Source: Sphagnum compactum | Lineage: Eukaryota > Bryophyta > Sphagnopsida > Sphagnales | Assembly: GCA_965153455.1 (NCBI GenBank) | Contig: OZ234503.1 | Span: 2,976,001-3,040,000, forward strand | Reading direction: 5' to 3' | DNA: 64,000 nucleotides | In this document: piece after piece, positions 26,801-37,800 of the stretch | Layout of the letters: each line of letters starts with the position of its first letter | Numbering within the stretch: the stretch's first letter is position 1 | Made by a program: the position numbers and the translations under genes | The notes under the pieces: model-generated | What the model was told of the DNA's origin: nothing | Seen by the model: the letters and a program-made list of their open reading frames with translations, nothing else | The model's database searches: none

Positions 26801-26984
26801 CTTCATAAACGGAAGCAAATGTACTAGAACGCACAAAATCAAGTTTGCGCTTTAAAGGTACAGACTACAGTTGCAAAAAAACAGAGAAAAACGAGGGAGA
26901 GAGAGAGAGAGAGAGAGAGGTCACATACTCGGGCAAGTTACGACGACGAAGCTCTAGCTCCTCCGAAATATGGAAGTCGGGCAT
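23830..26984 (-). CDS. Gene 2: AP2/ERF-domain transcription factor-like protein, two exons
   Basis: My model has exon 1 at 26984-26929 (ATG at 26984) and exon 2 at 24478-23830 (TAG at 23830), joined across a 2450-bp intron with donor GA|GTATGT and acceptor CTCTGCAG|G. The splice keeps the frame (codon GAG split 2+1) and yields 234 aa. An AP2-like DNA-binding domain spans about residues 44-95: GVRYPSEQNSKYRSEIRP, then RIWLGSFESEDETMRAYDAA. The EIR and WLG elements and the RAYDAA helix are kept. The usual tryptophan of the first strand and the downstream NFP motif are absent, so the domain is divergent. The C-terminal half is acidic (EEIDSEDVGE), which may activate transcription. The family acts in the nucleus on GCC-box or DRE-like sites; the target here is unknown. 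The intron phase match supports the model, but extra small exons cannot be excluded. Confidence 0.8.
26895..26920. repeat. (GA)n microsatellite just inside intron 1 of gene 2
   Basis: About 12 GA units lie 9 bp beyond the donor site of exon 1; on the coding strand this is a (CT)n tract. Such GAGA/CT tracts near transcription starts are common in plant genes and can bind GAGA-type (BBR/BPC) factors; the role here is inference. Confidence 0.8.
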
Positions 26985-27537
26985 GATGGGGGACTGCCGA
27001 CTTGGTAATAGAACTGAACCTACAACGCTTTGCACTCACCAACAACAAAGACTGCTAAGACTCTAAAAGAAGAGAAATCTGTAGAGGGGTAGAGAGGCTC
27101 TACTAGAGCCCCCGGGATCAAACTTCAAAAGAAACGCATTTGTTCTCAGAAGCACTCCTCTGCCTAGTCCGAGTGATCCGAGTGCTATTCTACGACGCCC
27201 TTCCTCTTCTTCATACTATGTTATGGGTACTATGTTAATGCTGCGCGTTATCGATGTCGGAATCACAATTAAGTCCCCACGCCACGCGTTCTTAGGACAT
27301 AATAATTAGCATCCCTAATAGATTCATGGGAACACTATAAGGGCCGGAGTGAACCAACACCCACCAGCACACCATGAAGGATGGATGATGAAAGCATTTT
27401 TTCGTCGGGCTTCCACTACCTTACCCAACCATACTATTTAGCTCAGTTGCTTTCTTTTCCTACGTACCTACGTAAAGACCCTGTAGATTTTTCTGTGTGT
27501 ATTTCTAGGATGATTAATTACCTGAATTTTTTTGCAG

Positions 27538-27614
27538 TAATTGAAAACTGTACCTTCCGAAATCTGGAAGACCTGTCAGACAGCCTGTACTGGGCCTTCC
27601 GCACATTTCGCAAG
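27538..27614 (+). other. Isolated exon-like segment
   Basis: A 77-bp block is bounded by a good acceptor (TTTTTTTGCAG) and donor (CGCAAG|GTACAA), and stays open in the frame reading IENCTFRNLEDLSDSLYWAF. Its base composition is less AT-biased than the flanks. A frame starting at ATG 27381 runs through the acceptor without a stop, so an upstream exon is possible. I do not recognise the protein. The segment could belong to a gene divergent from gene 2, or be a captured fragment carried by a transposon. Confidence 0.3.
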
Positions 27615-27879
27615 GTACAATTTTCAAACTCAGTAATCTATCTTTTGCATATTTGCATGGCTTTTCACATTTTATAATCAGTTCTTGTCTTTATCTAGAC
27701 AGGGAAGCGGAAAGAAAAATCACCGCCGATCTTTACACAGGCAGGCGAAGGGTCTCAAAAAGAGACCCTTTCGGATTTTCGACCCGTTCCCACAGCCTAC
27801 CGGCCCGCGAAGGTCTATTTTCAGACCCTTCTCCTATACTAACAACGTGCCTTAACAGCCTCTTGTTGCCTGTTGTTAG

Positions 27880-28046
27880 TAGGTAGGTAGTAAAAACAAA
27901 CCTTAACTGTGGAAAATTTTACTTACCTTGTAGTCAGTCACCTATTCTTGCACAAGAACTGAGCTACGCACATATGCGTAGATAGGTCCTACATACAAGT
28001 AGATAGGAAGGTTGTTAAGGCAAGTTGCTAGTAAGGTAGGTAGTAA
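27880..28046. repeat. Local repeat unit 1 (GTAGGTAGTAAAAAC family)
   Basis: The unit opens with TAGGTAGGTAGTAAAAAC, includes GGAAAATTTTACTTA and CTTGTAGTCA, and closes with GTAGGTAGTAAAA. Similar units resume at 28370-28450 and 29668-29790. They were evidently contiguous before a hAT MITE and a Helitron-like element inserted. The interior ACGCACATATGCGTAG is palindromic. Confidence 0.6.
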
Positions 28047-28050
28047 AATC

Positions 28051-28369
28051 CAGAGTGGGTGGGTATTAGAAATTGCCCTTTGTTGGGTATCCCCATGGTT
28101 ATCAAAAAAAAATAAAGTACTTGATTTTGATATATGATCATGATTATCAAAACAATCAAATGCCCAATTATTATATATAACTGTGATACTATAAAAAAAA
28201 TTAGAAATAAAAATCAAATATCCACCTAAACCCTCCAGGTCTTTTGCTGGTTCTTTCATGAAACCCTGAAAATTTGAGATATCGGAATCAGCGGTTCTTC
28301 AACTATGAATTTTTTTTGAATATTCACAACTGCTGGGTAGTACAAAAATCTAATACCCACCCTACACTG
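28051..28369. mobile_element. hAT-type MITE with 8-bp target-site duplication
   Basis: The left end CAGAGTGGGTGGGTATTAG pairs with the complement of the right end CTAATACCCACCCTACACTG. The flanks are GTAAAATC (28043-28050) and GTAAAAAC (28370-28377), an 8-bp duplication with one mismatch. Both features are typical of hAT elements. The 319-bp interior has no gene. It shares CCATGGTTATCAAA and CGGTTCTTC phrases with 10660-11090. Confidence 0.8.
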
Positions 28370-28499
28370 GTAAAAACAGCCCCTTACCAATGGAAAATTT
28401 TACTTATCTTGTAGTCACCTATTTTGGTGCAAGAATTGCTATGCACATATATATATAGTAGTCTGAACCCCGTGCCTAATGCACGGGTGTGTAAATAAA

Positions 28500-28660
28500 T
28501 CAACATTAAATAAAACATGTGGGAACATCCTTTTGTTCCTATCAAGTTCCAATTAAATTCCTTTTGTTCCCACCAAGTTTCTATTGGTCCCATCAATTTC
28601 CCTTTGTTCTCATCAAGTTCCCATCAAGTCCCTTTTGTTCCCAACACAACCCTACATAAA
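28500..28660. repeat. TTCCC-rich internal repeats
   Basis: Short degenerate copies of CCTTTTGTTCCCATCAAGTT follow one another. The same wording (GGTTCCCATCAGGTTC) appears in the dispersed repeat at 36130-37300 and 62900-63250. Confidence 0.6.
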
Positions 28661-29290
28661 CCCACTAAACTTTGGCATCAACGGTTTTTTTGCAACTCAG
28701 AAAATTGGCTCTTGAGAAGTTCCATGGTGAGGAAGACGGAAACAAATGTGATTAAAAGAAAAATAAGATTGAGAAACAAAGTGCATGTATATGGTGTGCA
28801 GTGAGAAAATTGCTATGGAGACTGGGCGCCTCAAGAGCTAGGCAGGTGAGCACTATGGAATACCAAAAAGGCCATTCGTCATCCGTATCCCTTGCAACAG
28901 GAAAGATTCCATTACCGTGGGGAAGATGCCCTTTCTTGTGTGCGGTCCGTGGTCGGTCGCAGGGTGCTCTCCATAAATAATTAATTAATTAATTAAAAAG
29001 CCACATAGGTCTCATGCAAAGCCTTTCTTTCAAGGTAAAAGGTGTTGCATTTGAATGTCATAGGCATTTTGATCGATTGCCATCCGGCATGACTCCCACA
29101 GAATACTCAAAATTAGGGTTATATTTCCCTTCTATCTTTTCATTTTCTGTTCCTTCATTTCTTTCCCTTCTATGAAGCTTGCATTCCAAGCTCATACGAA
29201 TGGTGCAATTCCCCCATCGCATGCCAATTAGGTCGACCGATTTCTTGATGAACGCATAGGTAAAGAAGAAGACAGAAGAAAACAGCAAAC

Positions 29291-29371
29291 CTCTCGTTGT
29301 TGGCAATGAAGCTCCTCAATCTCACGCCGCAAATCCTCGGCGGACTGGGCAAGCGCCAGGCCGCTTGCCAT
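29291..29371 (-). pseudogene. Captured first exon of a host gene (coiled-coil N-terminus)
   Basis: An ATG at 29371 opens 27 codons, beginning MASGLALAQSAEDLRREIEE and followed by a basic Gln-rich end. It stops in phase at a donor-like GAGAG|GTTTGC (29290). The block is GC-rich against an AT-rich background and is preceded by what looks like a 5'UTR. The text resembles, from memory, the N-terminus of plant pinin/SDK-type splicing-associated proteins, but I cannot confirm this. Its position inside a Helitron-like element suggests exon capture. The remainder of the gene is absent, so it is non-functional here. Confidence 0.45.
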
Positions 29372-29667
29372 GATGGGCTTGGCTCTGGTGCTTGATCAAA
29401 GCGGGGAGGACGGCAGTGTGGAATGGAATGCTGTGCAGAGTAGTAGCGCGATAAACGGCAATGAAGGCACCCAGCAGCAACACCCCTTGCCATTCTTGGT
29501 GATGGATGAAATGTCCGTCCGGTTGGATGATGAGACGGATGACGAGATGGACGGATTTAGGGGAAGCTTCTGACGTCCTCGCTATATTTAGCTACTATCC
29601 GTAGCTACTGTCCGTCCGGATTCAGGGGAAGCTACTTTCTTCCTTTACTATATGTAAAATATATAGA

Positions 29668-31380
29668 CCTAAATATGTAAGATAGGTAGGTTGTTAAGGT
29701 GCGCTGTTGTAAGTAGGTAGTAAAAACAGCCCTTACCTATGTTAAAATTTGCATACATTGTAATTACCTATTTTCCCACCTATCATCTACTTTCATATTG
29801 GACCTGCTTCTTACAAAATGGGTGACCAGGGTGAAACTAGATATTAACTCAGTTGAGGTTAATGCACAACTGAGTCATAGTGAGCATCCAGCCTACTTGT
29901 GGGTGTCGGTACACTCTCGCCAACATGATGGCCTACATCAGGGTGTTTTTTTTTTCGACTTTCAGAAATAGCTATCCTGCTAGGAGGAAGTATTCACCAT
30001 GGCTTGAATGGCTAGTTTGGGCAAATGTTTGTATGAGGGGTAGGCAACTTGGGTTTTTATTTTCAACACATCTGGTGATATATATATATACATATTTTTA
30101 ATATGAATTATTTGGTCAATTCAAAACGTGCCATGGAGTTTAGTTTGGCTTTGTGTGTTTGGCCCACCTGAAAAAATTAGGAGATTTTTAAAATTTTACT
30201 AGTGATGAATAATTTTTTTAAGGGGAGATTTTGGTGATTGATTTGTGGGGGCATTGAACCCTTGAACTACCCACTGCAATACAAGCTTTCTCTTACACAA
30301 TACAGCTGCACATATTGCATAATGCACAAAACAAGTAATAAAACGCATAAACTACGACTCGTGGGAGAACTAAACCCCTAAACTACCCACTGCAACAAAG
30401 CCTACAAAACAACATGCAACAAACATACATATTATACATAACAAAAAAACTGGTTAGAATTTTGTAGTTACTAACTTACTACCACCATTAGAATAAAAAA
30501 GTTTTAATGAAACTCAAGGCCAAAGGGGGAAAAAAATCATATTTCTACTTACCCAAACAAAAATTATGTGTCAAAACCATACCAAGTTTGCATATCCTCC
30601 CAAGTTGTAACTGATGTGAATATGGAAAATTTTCCAACATGTAAAGTTGTTAAACAAACATCCAAACTACAAAGTCTAAATGTGTTGTCAATTAGTTGTG
30701 GAATTTGATAAAATTCAAATTGCTAAAACACCTTTCATCCTCAATACAACCAATAAGTTGGACCATTGCAATTTTTGCCACGTTCAAATATTCTATCAAG
30801 TAGTGTGCAATCACTTGCAGAGAGGACAAAGATCTTCAAAATTAGGTTGTACGATTTATAGTGTAATGAAAACCCATGGCTAATTCAACAATATTTCTCA
30901 TTGTTAACTTGAATAATGACATTTGCAAATCCAAAGACACATAAGATAGGACTTATAATACCAAGGCTTGATTAAGCCCATTCTTCTTAAAGAAGCAATA
31001 TGGGCCTTGATCAATACAATGTTTTTTGAAGGACTCTTCACAGTTTGCAATCATCTAATACTAAAGGATAACCACCACAAAGCTTTCATAACACCATGTG
31101 AAAGAAAGTGGGATTGCAACACTAAAATAAAAAATTCAACAACTTTTTTCACCTAATTTTTCACAATTTTCACAACTTGAATGTGCACCTGTTTGGTCAC
31201 CAAATTCACAACTCCTATTAATTGGTTAAAATGTTTTGCCCAAATGTGTTGTCCATTACAATTAAAAATTAAATGTTCAGAATTTGTATTTAAGTCCAAT
31301 TTTCATTGTAAATGAAGAGGTCATGGGAGGAATCCACCAAAGACTTGAAAAAATAAAACAAATCAAACTTGAAAGCAATG
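29668..31380. other. Local repeat remnant, then intergenic DNA
   Basis: 29668-29790 continues the repeat family that surrounds the Helitron and MITE. Beyond it the DNA is AT-rich. Repeated phrases AACTACCCACTGCAA occur at 30267 and 30379, about 112 bp apart. The expected C-terminal region of the neighbouring hAT relic was not recognised here, so it is probably deleted or too decayed to read. Confidence 0.4.
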
Positions 31381-31387
31381 TTAGGGT

Positions 31388-32620
31388 TCACAAAATTTGA
31401 AAAAAAAATGTGTAACAATGTTTGATGGCTACCACATAGTTAACAACAAAGATCTCCCAAGCTTTGGCCAATTTCATCAAGTCATTGTTCACTTCTTCTA
31501 GCAATGGCAACAATATTGTAAATTCATATAAAATTTCAATATCTTTTAATAACTCAAAGTTCACCTTGGTACAATTGTTGTTGACAAAATTTGGAACCAT
31601 TTTGACCACTATAATGTGATATTCACTCATCACTCTATTTCTAGGTTCCAACATAGAAATCCACCTTGTTTTTACATTACTACCCTAAGTTTCCATGATA
31701 TTAACAAGCTTGTTGAGTTACAAATGTTTTTTAAAGCTTTTGCTAAAGTAGGCATATAAGGTTTAAAAGAAGCATTGCAAGTTACAAACCATGTTCAACT
31801 TAGACAGAATTTGAATGGCTACTAGATTAGTTCAATGAACCATGCAATGGATGCCTTGCACATGTGAAACATAATCCAATTGAATTTGTCATGTAATTCC
31901 AATCATGGCACCCTAAAAGACATTCACATTGTTAATTCCAAAAGAAATGAGTTTAAAAGATAATGATTCATTTGTTAGACCATCAATAATCAACAATGTT
32001 TTAATGATGATTTTGGTCAAAATTTTCAAAGTTAGCCCCTTTAATCACCTTTTCAAGGAGAACATAATTGGAATTTGGGACTAATCCTTTATGATATATG
32101 TGTGTAAAAACAACCAACTTTGATTCTCAACACTTGTAATTCATCACAAAAGATGACGATATAATTTGATGAATTCATAGCTTCTATATGGATGCCTTGA
32201 CAATGTCATGCATTATTTTAGCCATGGACCAACCCATATTATCACACAAGTGTTTATGTGGATAGTTCTTCATTTGAAGGAATTGCATCAAACCTTTCAT
32301 GTTTTCATATTCAAGCATGAGCTTTCCCTTTCAAAGTAAGTAGAAAAAATGGCAAATTGAATGACTTTCTTCAAACCCTCATGTGCCACACCTTGCATAA
32401 CCTTATCCATGCACTTTCCCCATGTCCATAAACATAAAACAATTCATTTTTAACATGTTGGCAATCTTTAGCATAATACAATGTATCTTTAGTTGCATTA
32501 AGCATGGGGATTAAAGTATCATTCTTCTTACTAGTAAGTTTATAAAAAAATCAAACTTGGGGGCAAGGATTTTCCCTAGCCATAACCTTTGTGCAAATCT
32601 AACACCAAACATGTGTGACA
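31388..32620 (-). pseudogene. Zinc-finger hAT transposase relic, copy 1
   Basis: Reading the minus strand from about 32610: a zinc-finger remnant (C-stop-I-C-T-K-V-M-A-R-E) comes first. Then follow HCMVH (31850), a segment with YAYFSKSFKKHL (31720), KTRWISMLEP (31660) and FELLKDIEILYEFTILLPLLEEV (within the open frame 31654-31388). These blocks occur in the same order and spacing as in the copy at 51100-54230, so both belong to one hAT family. Many frames are broken by stops. In this copy the segment equivalent to the intron site of the other copy is continuous. Confidence 0.7.
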
Positions 32621-32639
32621 AGCCCATTTTCATTCGAAT

Positions 32640-35350
32640 CACTTTTTGTTCAAAATAATTTTGCAACCCAAACATCTTGAATTTTTTAATTTAATTCAAA
32701 ATTCATTTTTCTTTTCTTAAACTCAATCTCAATTTCTTTTAGTGTTCTTATAGGTTTTGAAATTTCAAAGGTCAAATTAATTTTGGATGGTTTCCCTCAT
32801 TCATGATTGACTTCCCTTTGTCCCTCATAGTAGCTTGGGTGTTATTTTCAACAACATTATTAGGGTTATGTTATTAACCGAACAAGCAAAAACACTTGAA
32901 GTTGCTTGGAGGTTTAAAAGGTTTTTAAAAAGCCATGTTAAAGTTGAAGTGCAACTTGAAATTCACATAGAACACAACAAATTTGCCAAAAAACACTTGA
33001 TTCAAGCAAGATACATTTGATTGAAGGTCTTATTTGAATCCTAAGTGAGAGATGTGTTTTGATCTAATTTCAAAATGTGCACATCGCATACAAAGTCTTC
33101 AATCCACTTGAAACAAAAATCTATAGAATGTTTCTTTGCACTCCAAAAATTTGCAAAATCCACTAGCAATCTTCAATTCCCAAATCCTTGCAAGGAGCAT
33201 AAAAAACTAAGACAAAAATAAAAATTGGAGTGCACATTACATAACACAAGATTAAAGTTCAAAGTGCAAAATGAAAAACAAGAAAGAAAAATGTAAACTT
33301 CAAAGTCTTGCTTAAATCTTTGATTCCTTAATCTATGCAAGGAGCAAAGAAACCAAAACTAAACACAAAACTAAAGTGCACATTGCATAATAAAAGACTA
33401 AACTCTAAAATGAAAAATGAAAAAGAATGGAAATTCAAAAAATTTACTTGAATGGGAAATCAAAGAGATGCACAAAAATCCAATTATTGAATCAAAAATT
33501 TAAAGAGATATATTGTTATTGTTCAATATCATGTGATGTCCATACGAATTCGTCAACATTTGAATTAGAAAATCTACACATATTATGCACACACATTTGT
33601 GACATACAAATTGAAAGTTTAGACCTGCACAAATTCGTGAGTTGAAGGCTAAAACTCATTGAAGTTTGGAGTTTGGACTTATAGATTGATGTTGATGGTC
33701 GTAACTTAGATCAATGAACTTAAACCTTAAACCCTAAATATTTGTTGCAACATTCTTCCTTTGTCACCAATACTCAACTTCACAACTTGAACAAGGAACA
33801 TTGAAAGCACATGCACAACAACTACAAAACCCTTGCAAAATCTAGGGCAAGAGATGCACAAAAGAAATCGATGATCAATGTTCAGTTTTGAAAAGGAATA
33901 TTGACAACCTACAAGTGTGCAAAGGGTTTAACGATGGTGAGGGCTCTTTCGCTCTTGTTGTGGCAAATAGGCTTTAGAGATGCAATTGTAATAGGCTATT
34001 TGATGGCTATGATGTGATCCTTTTGGCATCCTCAATGATTATGTAATAGAAGTTTTTGACAAAAGCTACAAGGTTTAGAGTAGCTATTTGGCGCAAGTGA
34101 TGATGATGTGTAAGTTTTCTAGCAAAAAGACCATTTTTTTCAAGTTTTTTCCCTTTACTCATGTGACCAGCTCTTGGCCAATGGGGAATTTTGGTGACAA
34201 TTCACCAAAAATAAAAATTCTGCACTACATACAATACAACTATGGCCTACCTATTGAAAGCAGGAACCAGCATTGGTCAATTCTGCATACTGGTCCAGTT
34301 CTATGTCCTTAGCCATTGTAAAGGAGGAGTGAACTTTATACTAATCCGATACATATATGCTGGACTGATTTGGGTTTCTTATTCAAGCATTTATTTCCAC
34401 CTTTTTCCTAGGTGGCACATAAAGTGGCTGGCTCCACTTTGGGTGTGACTAGTTTAGCTTGTAATGTGTATCAACAGCCGAAAAAGCTTGAGATTTCAAT
34501 CAAAGGTGCACAAGACTAGTCACACTCTTGAGCCGGCCCTGGAAGAACCCACTATAATCCAATGGAACAGCGGCTCACCCTAACCAGGCTTGTCATGTTC
34601 ATATATGGAACAGGCCCTAACATGGTAGGTAGATCACAAAGTAATAGGAAAGAGGGGCACTTATCGACTAGTAAACACTTATATGCACGTATTTGTCCTT
34701 GTCTTTTTGCATTCAGTTTTGCAGGCAATCGTGTCAATATTGCTTTTCTGCATGGTTTAGCCTCCACTGTACAAAGGAAGGTGATGTTGGTTGGTCGGAG
34801 ATACTTGTTCTAGATCTCTTATTACTATTAGATTTCATGATTTTGCATGCAGGCCACATTTGAGGGGCTGTGGGTGTGATAGCTTCCTATCACAAGAGCT
34901 AGTCTCTCTCCTCTCTTCTTTGGTTCTTGCAGGCTGTGCGTCTTTTGGCCTTTCATTGAGCTTCCTTTTGTTTTCCATGTGATGGTTCTGGCCATCAGTT
35001 TTTATTGAAATTTTCGTTGGTTTGACAAAATATTTATATACACTTCTGTTTGTTATCATCTAGGTGGTTTTAACAGAAGTTGAAACTAGATGTTCGACAC
35101 TAGATGATACTAGGTTTGCAGCCTTGGGTGAACCACCACTAGCCTACAATTGTACCACGGTAAAAGCCCCCCTAGTTTGTTGGGAGTTTTTTTGGGGTTG
35201 CTCGTAGAAGGGGCAGGGTGAACCAACACCGACACAGGTACCTAGAAAACGGGGAGCTAGAAAGCATTGGGGGTGGGGGCGTTGTAGTGGGTGGGGGGCA
35301 GGCGGGGGAAGAATGAGGAAGATTACAAGAAGGGACAAGGGGTGTGTCAC
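32640..35350. other. Intergenic DNA with a diverged tandem duplication
   Basis: Around 33171-33460 two diverged copies of a segment of about 146 bp stand in tandem, sharing GCAAGGAGCA and GTGCACATT. The stretch 34500-35100 is more GC-balanced and holds overlapping frames (34552-34813 on both strands) without recognisable domains. No gene is supported. Confidence 0.4.
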
Positions 35351-35354
35351 ACTG

Positions 35355-35656
35355 TGGCCTTGCCATTTACATCAAAAAGTATCTTAAGGCAAAAGAAGAA
35401 TTATGGAAATTCAAATATTTCACCAAGAAAAAATATAATCTTAAAAAAAAACCTCTACAAGAAACCAAAATCCTTCAAGAGATCATAACTCTATAACTAA
35501 TCTCAAGTTTCAACACAAGCCAAAATATCAACTTTCAAAAATCCTCAGATAAAAATAGACCTATTATTTATTATTACCTAGGGGCCAAAATCCCATAAGC
35601 TACTATACTCTATAATGAATCTAAACACTATATTCTTGCCTTGGTAGGCAAGGCCA
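35355..35656. mobile_element. MITE-like element, copy 2
   Basis: This is the inverted partner of 2828-3121, with the same TGGCCTTGCC/GGCAAGGCCA ends and a colinear interior. Just beyond the left end the shared wording continues for about 8 bp (TCACACTG), hinting that the true element is slightly longer. Confidence 0.6.
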
Positions 35657-36039
35657 ACAAATGGAGGGGAAATTCTACCAAGTGCATGCTGCCTAGGCAC
35701 AAGGTTAGAAGTTAGCACAAGGTTAGAAGTTAGAAGACAGCCTCTTGATGGTGAGATGCCTTTTTCATTGAAAGCAAGCTGCTCCAATGGAACCAAAACA
35801 ATTCAAAATTGGAGAAAAGGGGTTTTAGCTTCTTCCAGGTTTCTACGCTTTGGTGATGGATGGACAAAATTCAGCAATTTTTTAGCATTACATGTGTGAA
35901 AAATTATACTCACTTCTAAATTTGAAATATATTGAAATGAAATTTTAGTGAAAATCGACCAAAATTGTGTGCAACTTCATCTTTTAGTTTACTATTTTTG
36001 GATCAAATGGGGAAAGACAATTTGGCACTGTGCCCTTAT

Positions 36040-37310
36040 GCAGAATAGGTAGGGTGTTCTTTGCAAGGGGTATTTAGCCCAGGCCAAAAATGGTAATGGG
36101 GGGTGGGGGGGGGGGGGAGGGGATTTTTTTCATTTTTCCCTGGTTCTGATTAGGTTCCCAAAATGTTCCCAAAATTTTCTCCAACATGCTTTCCATAGCA
36201 CCTCACTTTTATCCCATGTGCTTTGGCAAATGTTGTCCTCCTTTCACCTATACAAGTGGGCCAAAGGGGAGGAACTCTATACTTCAAAATAGAACCTTCT
36301 ACTTTGGGGTGCCTCCTTAATTTCATCTTTTGAGTGATGGGCCAATCAAAATTGGCTTTGTTGCAAGAAAAAGAACTTGGAAGGCACCTCATTTAATAAA
36401 TAGGAAAGGTGAATTGAATAGGTAGGGTGTTCTTAGGAAGGGCTATTAGTCCAGGCCAAAAATAGTGGCAGCCAAATTTAGGAATAGAATTTCCATTCAA
36501 CCAATGAGAAGTGGCGTCATGGAGTGAAGGGGCCTCCCTTTTCTTTCTTGTGCCCCAGCTCTTGGAAGGGGGTATTAGCCGAGGCCAAAAATAGTGGTAA
36601 ACAGTTTTGTAAACAAAAAGTTGCAGGCAGCCAATGAAAGGCTCAGTGTGCACTAATGAGGAGTCCGGTTTTTTTCTTTTTGGGGGGCGGGGGATTTTGT
36701 ATTCTATAATTGGAGATGTTGCCATTCCATTAACCCAGGCCACAAATGGGGACAAACAGTTTTGGAAATAAAAGTTCCATGCAACCAATGATAGGCTCAG
36801 CATGGACACATGAAGGGTCCAGTTTTTATTGTTTTGGGAAGGAGAGGGGGAGGACTTTTTGGCTTTTTTCTTTGTTCCCATGAGGTTCCAAAAGGGTTCT
36901 CGAAGTTCCCAAAATATTCCCCAAAACGTTCCAAATAGCACCTCACTATTGAGGGGGGGGGGGTGGATTTTTTCATTTTTCCCTGGTTCCCAATATATTC
37001 CTTTTAAGTTCCCAATGGATTCTCACCAGGTTCCCCAAGTTCCCAATATGTGTTCCCCAACATTGTCTCCCTACCACCTCTCTTTTATCCCATATGCTTT
37101 GGCAACTGTTGTCCTCCTTTCACCCATATAGCAGGGCAAAAGGGGAGGAATTCTATACTTCAAAATAGAACCTTCTATTTTGGGGAGTCTCCATAGTTTT
37201 TTTTTTGGGAGTGATGGGCCAATCAAATTGGCTCATTACAAAAATAAAAAATAAAAAATAGAACTTGGGAGGCACCTCATCTAATTAATAGGAGAGGTGA
37301 ATAGGTGCCC
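36040..37310. repeat. Composite dispersed-repeat array with G-runs
   Basis: Two repeat types alternate. Type R1 (about 330 bp) runs from CATTTTTCCCTGGTTC through TTTATCCCAT, TACTTCAAAATAGAACC and GATGGGCCAATCAAA to GGCACCTCAT; copies lie at 36130-36415 and 36975-37310. Type R2 (CCAGGCCAAAAAT ... CAACCAATGA ... TCAG) occurs at about 36060, 36425, 36560 and 36735. Long G-runs (36098-36121 and near 36955) separate them. A copy of R1 followed by R2 is found at 62900-63400. Long frames such as 36393-36941 on the minus strand are products of the repetition. Confidence 0.7.
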
Positions 37311-37617
37311 TCAGTTTATGGGAGTGATGGCTCTAGGCCCTTTTCCTGTGGCAAAAGACGCAGGTGTGCATATGATAGCGTGCACACGAACCAGTACAGA
37401 TTCCGGTACTTAACTTGATAGGGAAGATCATGTATTTAATCTTTTCCATTTATTAGAAAAATGGACTTAGGATTCACAGCCAAGGAAAGAGTAGACCTAA
37501 TCAGGGAAGGAAAAACTGTACAAATTGTGGTATTGGTAGTTACCACTGGACCTTTGAAAATAATTAAATATCAGCCAAGTACTGGTATTGAATCTTTTTT
37601 AATAATTTCATATAAGA

Positions 37618-37800
37618 CTAGTGTGAACCCGGTGCATAATGCACCCGTCGAGCTCCCCCCCCGCCCGATCCTTCCCATTGCCCACTCCGGTTCTTTACCC
37701 CGTCGACCCCCCCCCCCCTCTCGACCTTCGCATTTTCCACTCCGATTCTTTAACCTGTTGATCCCCCCCCCCTTCCCCTGTTATATATAATTTACTTTAT
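37618..37800 (-). mobile_element. Third Helitron-like 3' terminus
   Basis: On the minus strand the sequence ends with a 7-bp-stem hairpin (GGTGCAT/ATGCACC, 37631-37645), then GGGTTCACA, CTAG and a flanking T. This matches the canonical Helitron end and the copies at 28458 and 55015. Poly-C runs (37705-37718, 37765-37774) lie inside. The 5' end of this copy is not clear. Confidence 0.5.

Larger units (their letters stand above)
28458..29667 (-). mobile_element. Helitron-like element, copy 1, with captured exon
   Basis: Read on the minus strand, the 3' end shows a 7-bp hairpin (CCCGTGC, loop, GCACGGG) at 28487-28469. The end lies 10 nt further on, at CTAC followed by T; the other two copies have the canonical CTAG|T. 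The 5' end is near 29667 (TCTATATATTTTACATATAG). Copy 2 at 55015-55942 shares both termini. The element sits inside the local repeat. It carries a gene fragment at 29291-29371 and a TTAATTAATTAA tract at 28979. The precise 5' boundary is uncertain. Confidence 0.6.

Noticed and set aside
29170-29493. 107-codon minus frame overlapping the captured exon
   Set aside because: The other minus-strand frame (ATG 29371) has the coiled-coil-like protein text and ends at a donor site; this one is its shadow.
36393-36941. 182-codon minus-strand frame
   Set aside because: It runs across repeat units R1 and R2, and its text repeats itself with the DNA repeats; no independent protein signature is present.
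37461-37790. 109-codon frame with a Pro-rich end
   Set aside because: It crosses the Helitron-like terminus at 37618 and reads into poly-C tracts, so it is a chimera of unrelated sequence.
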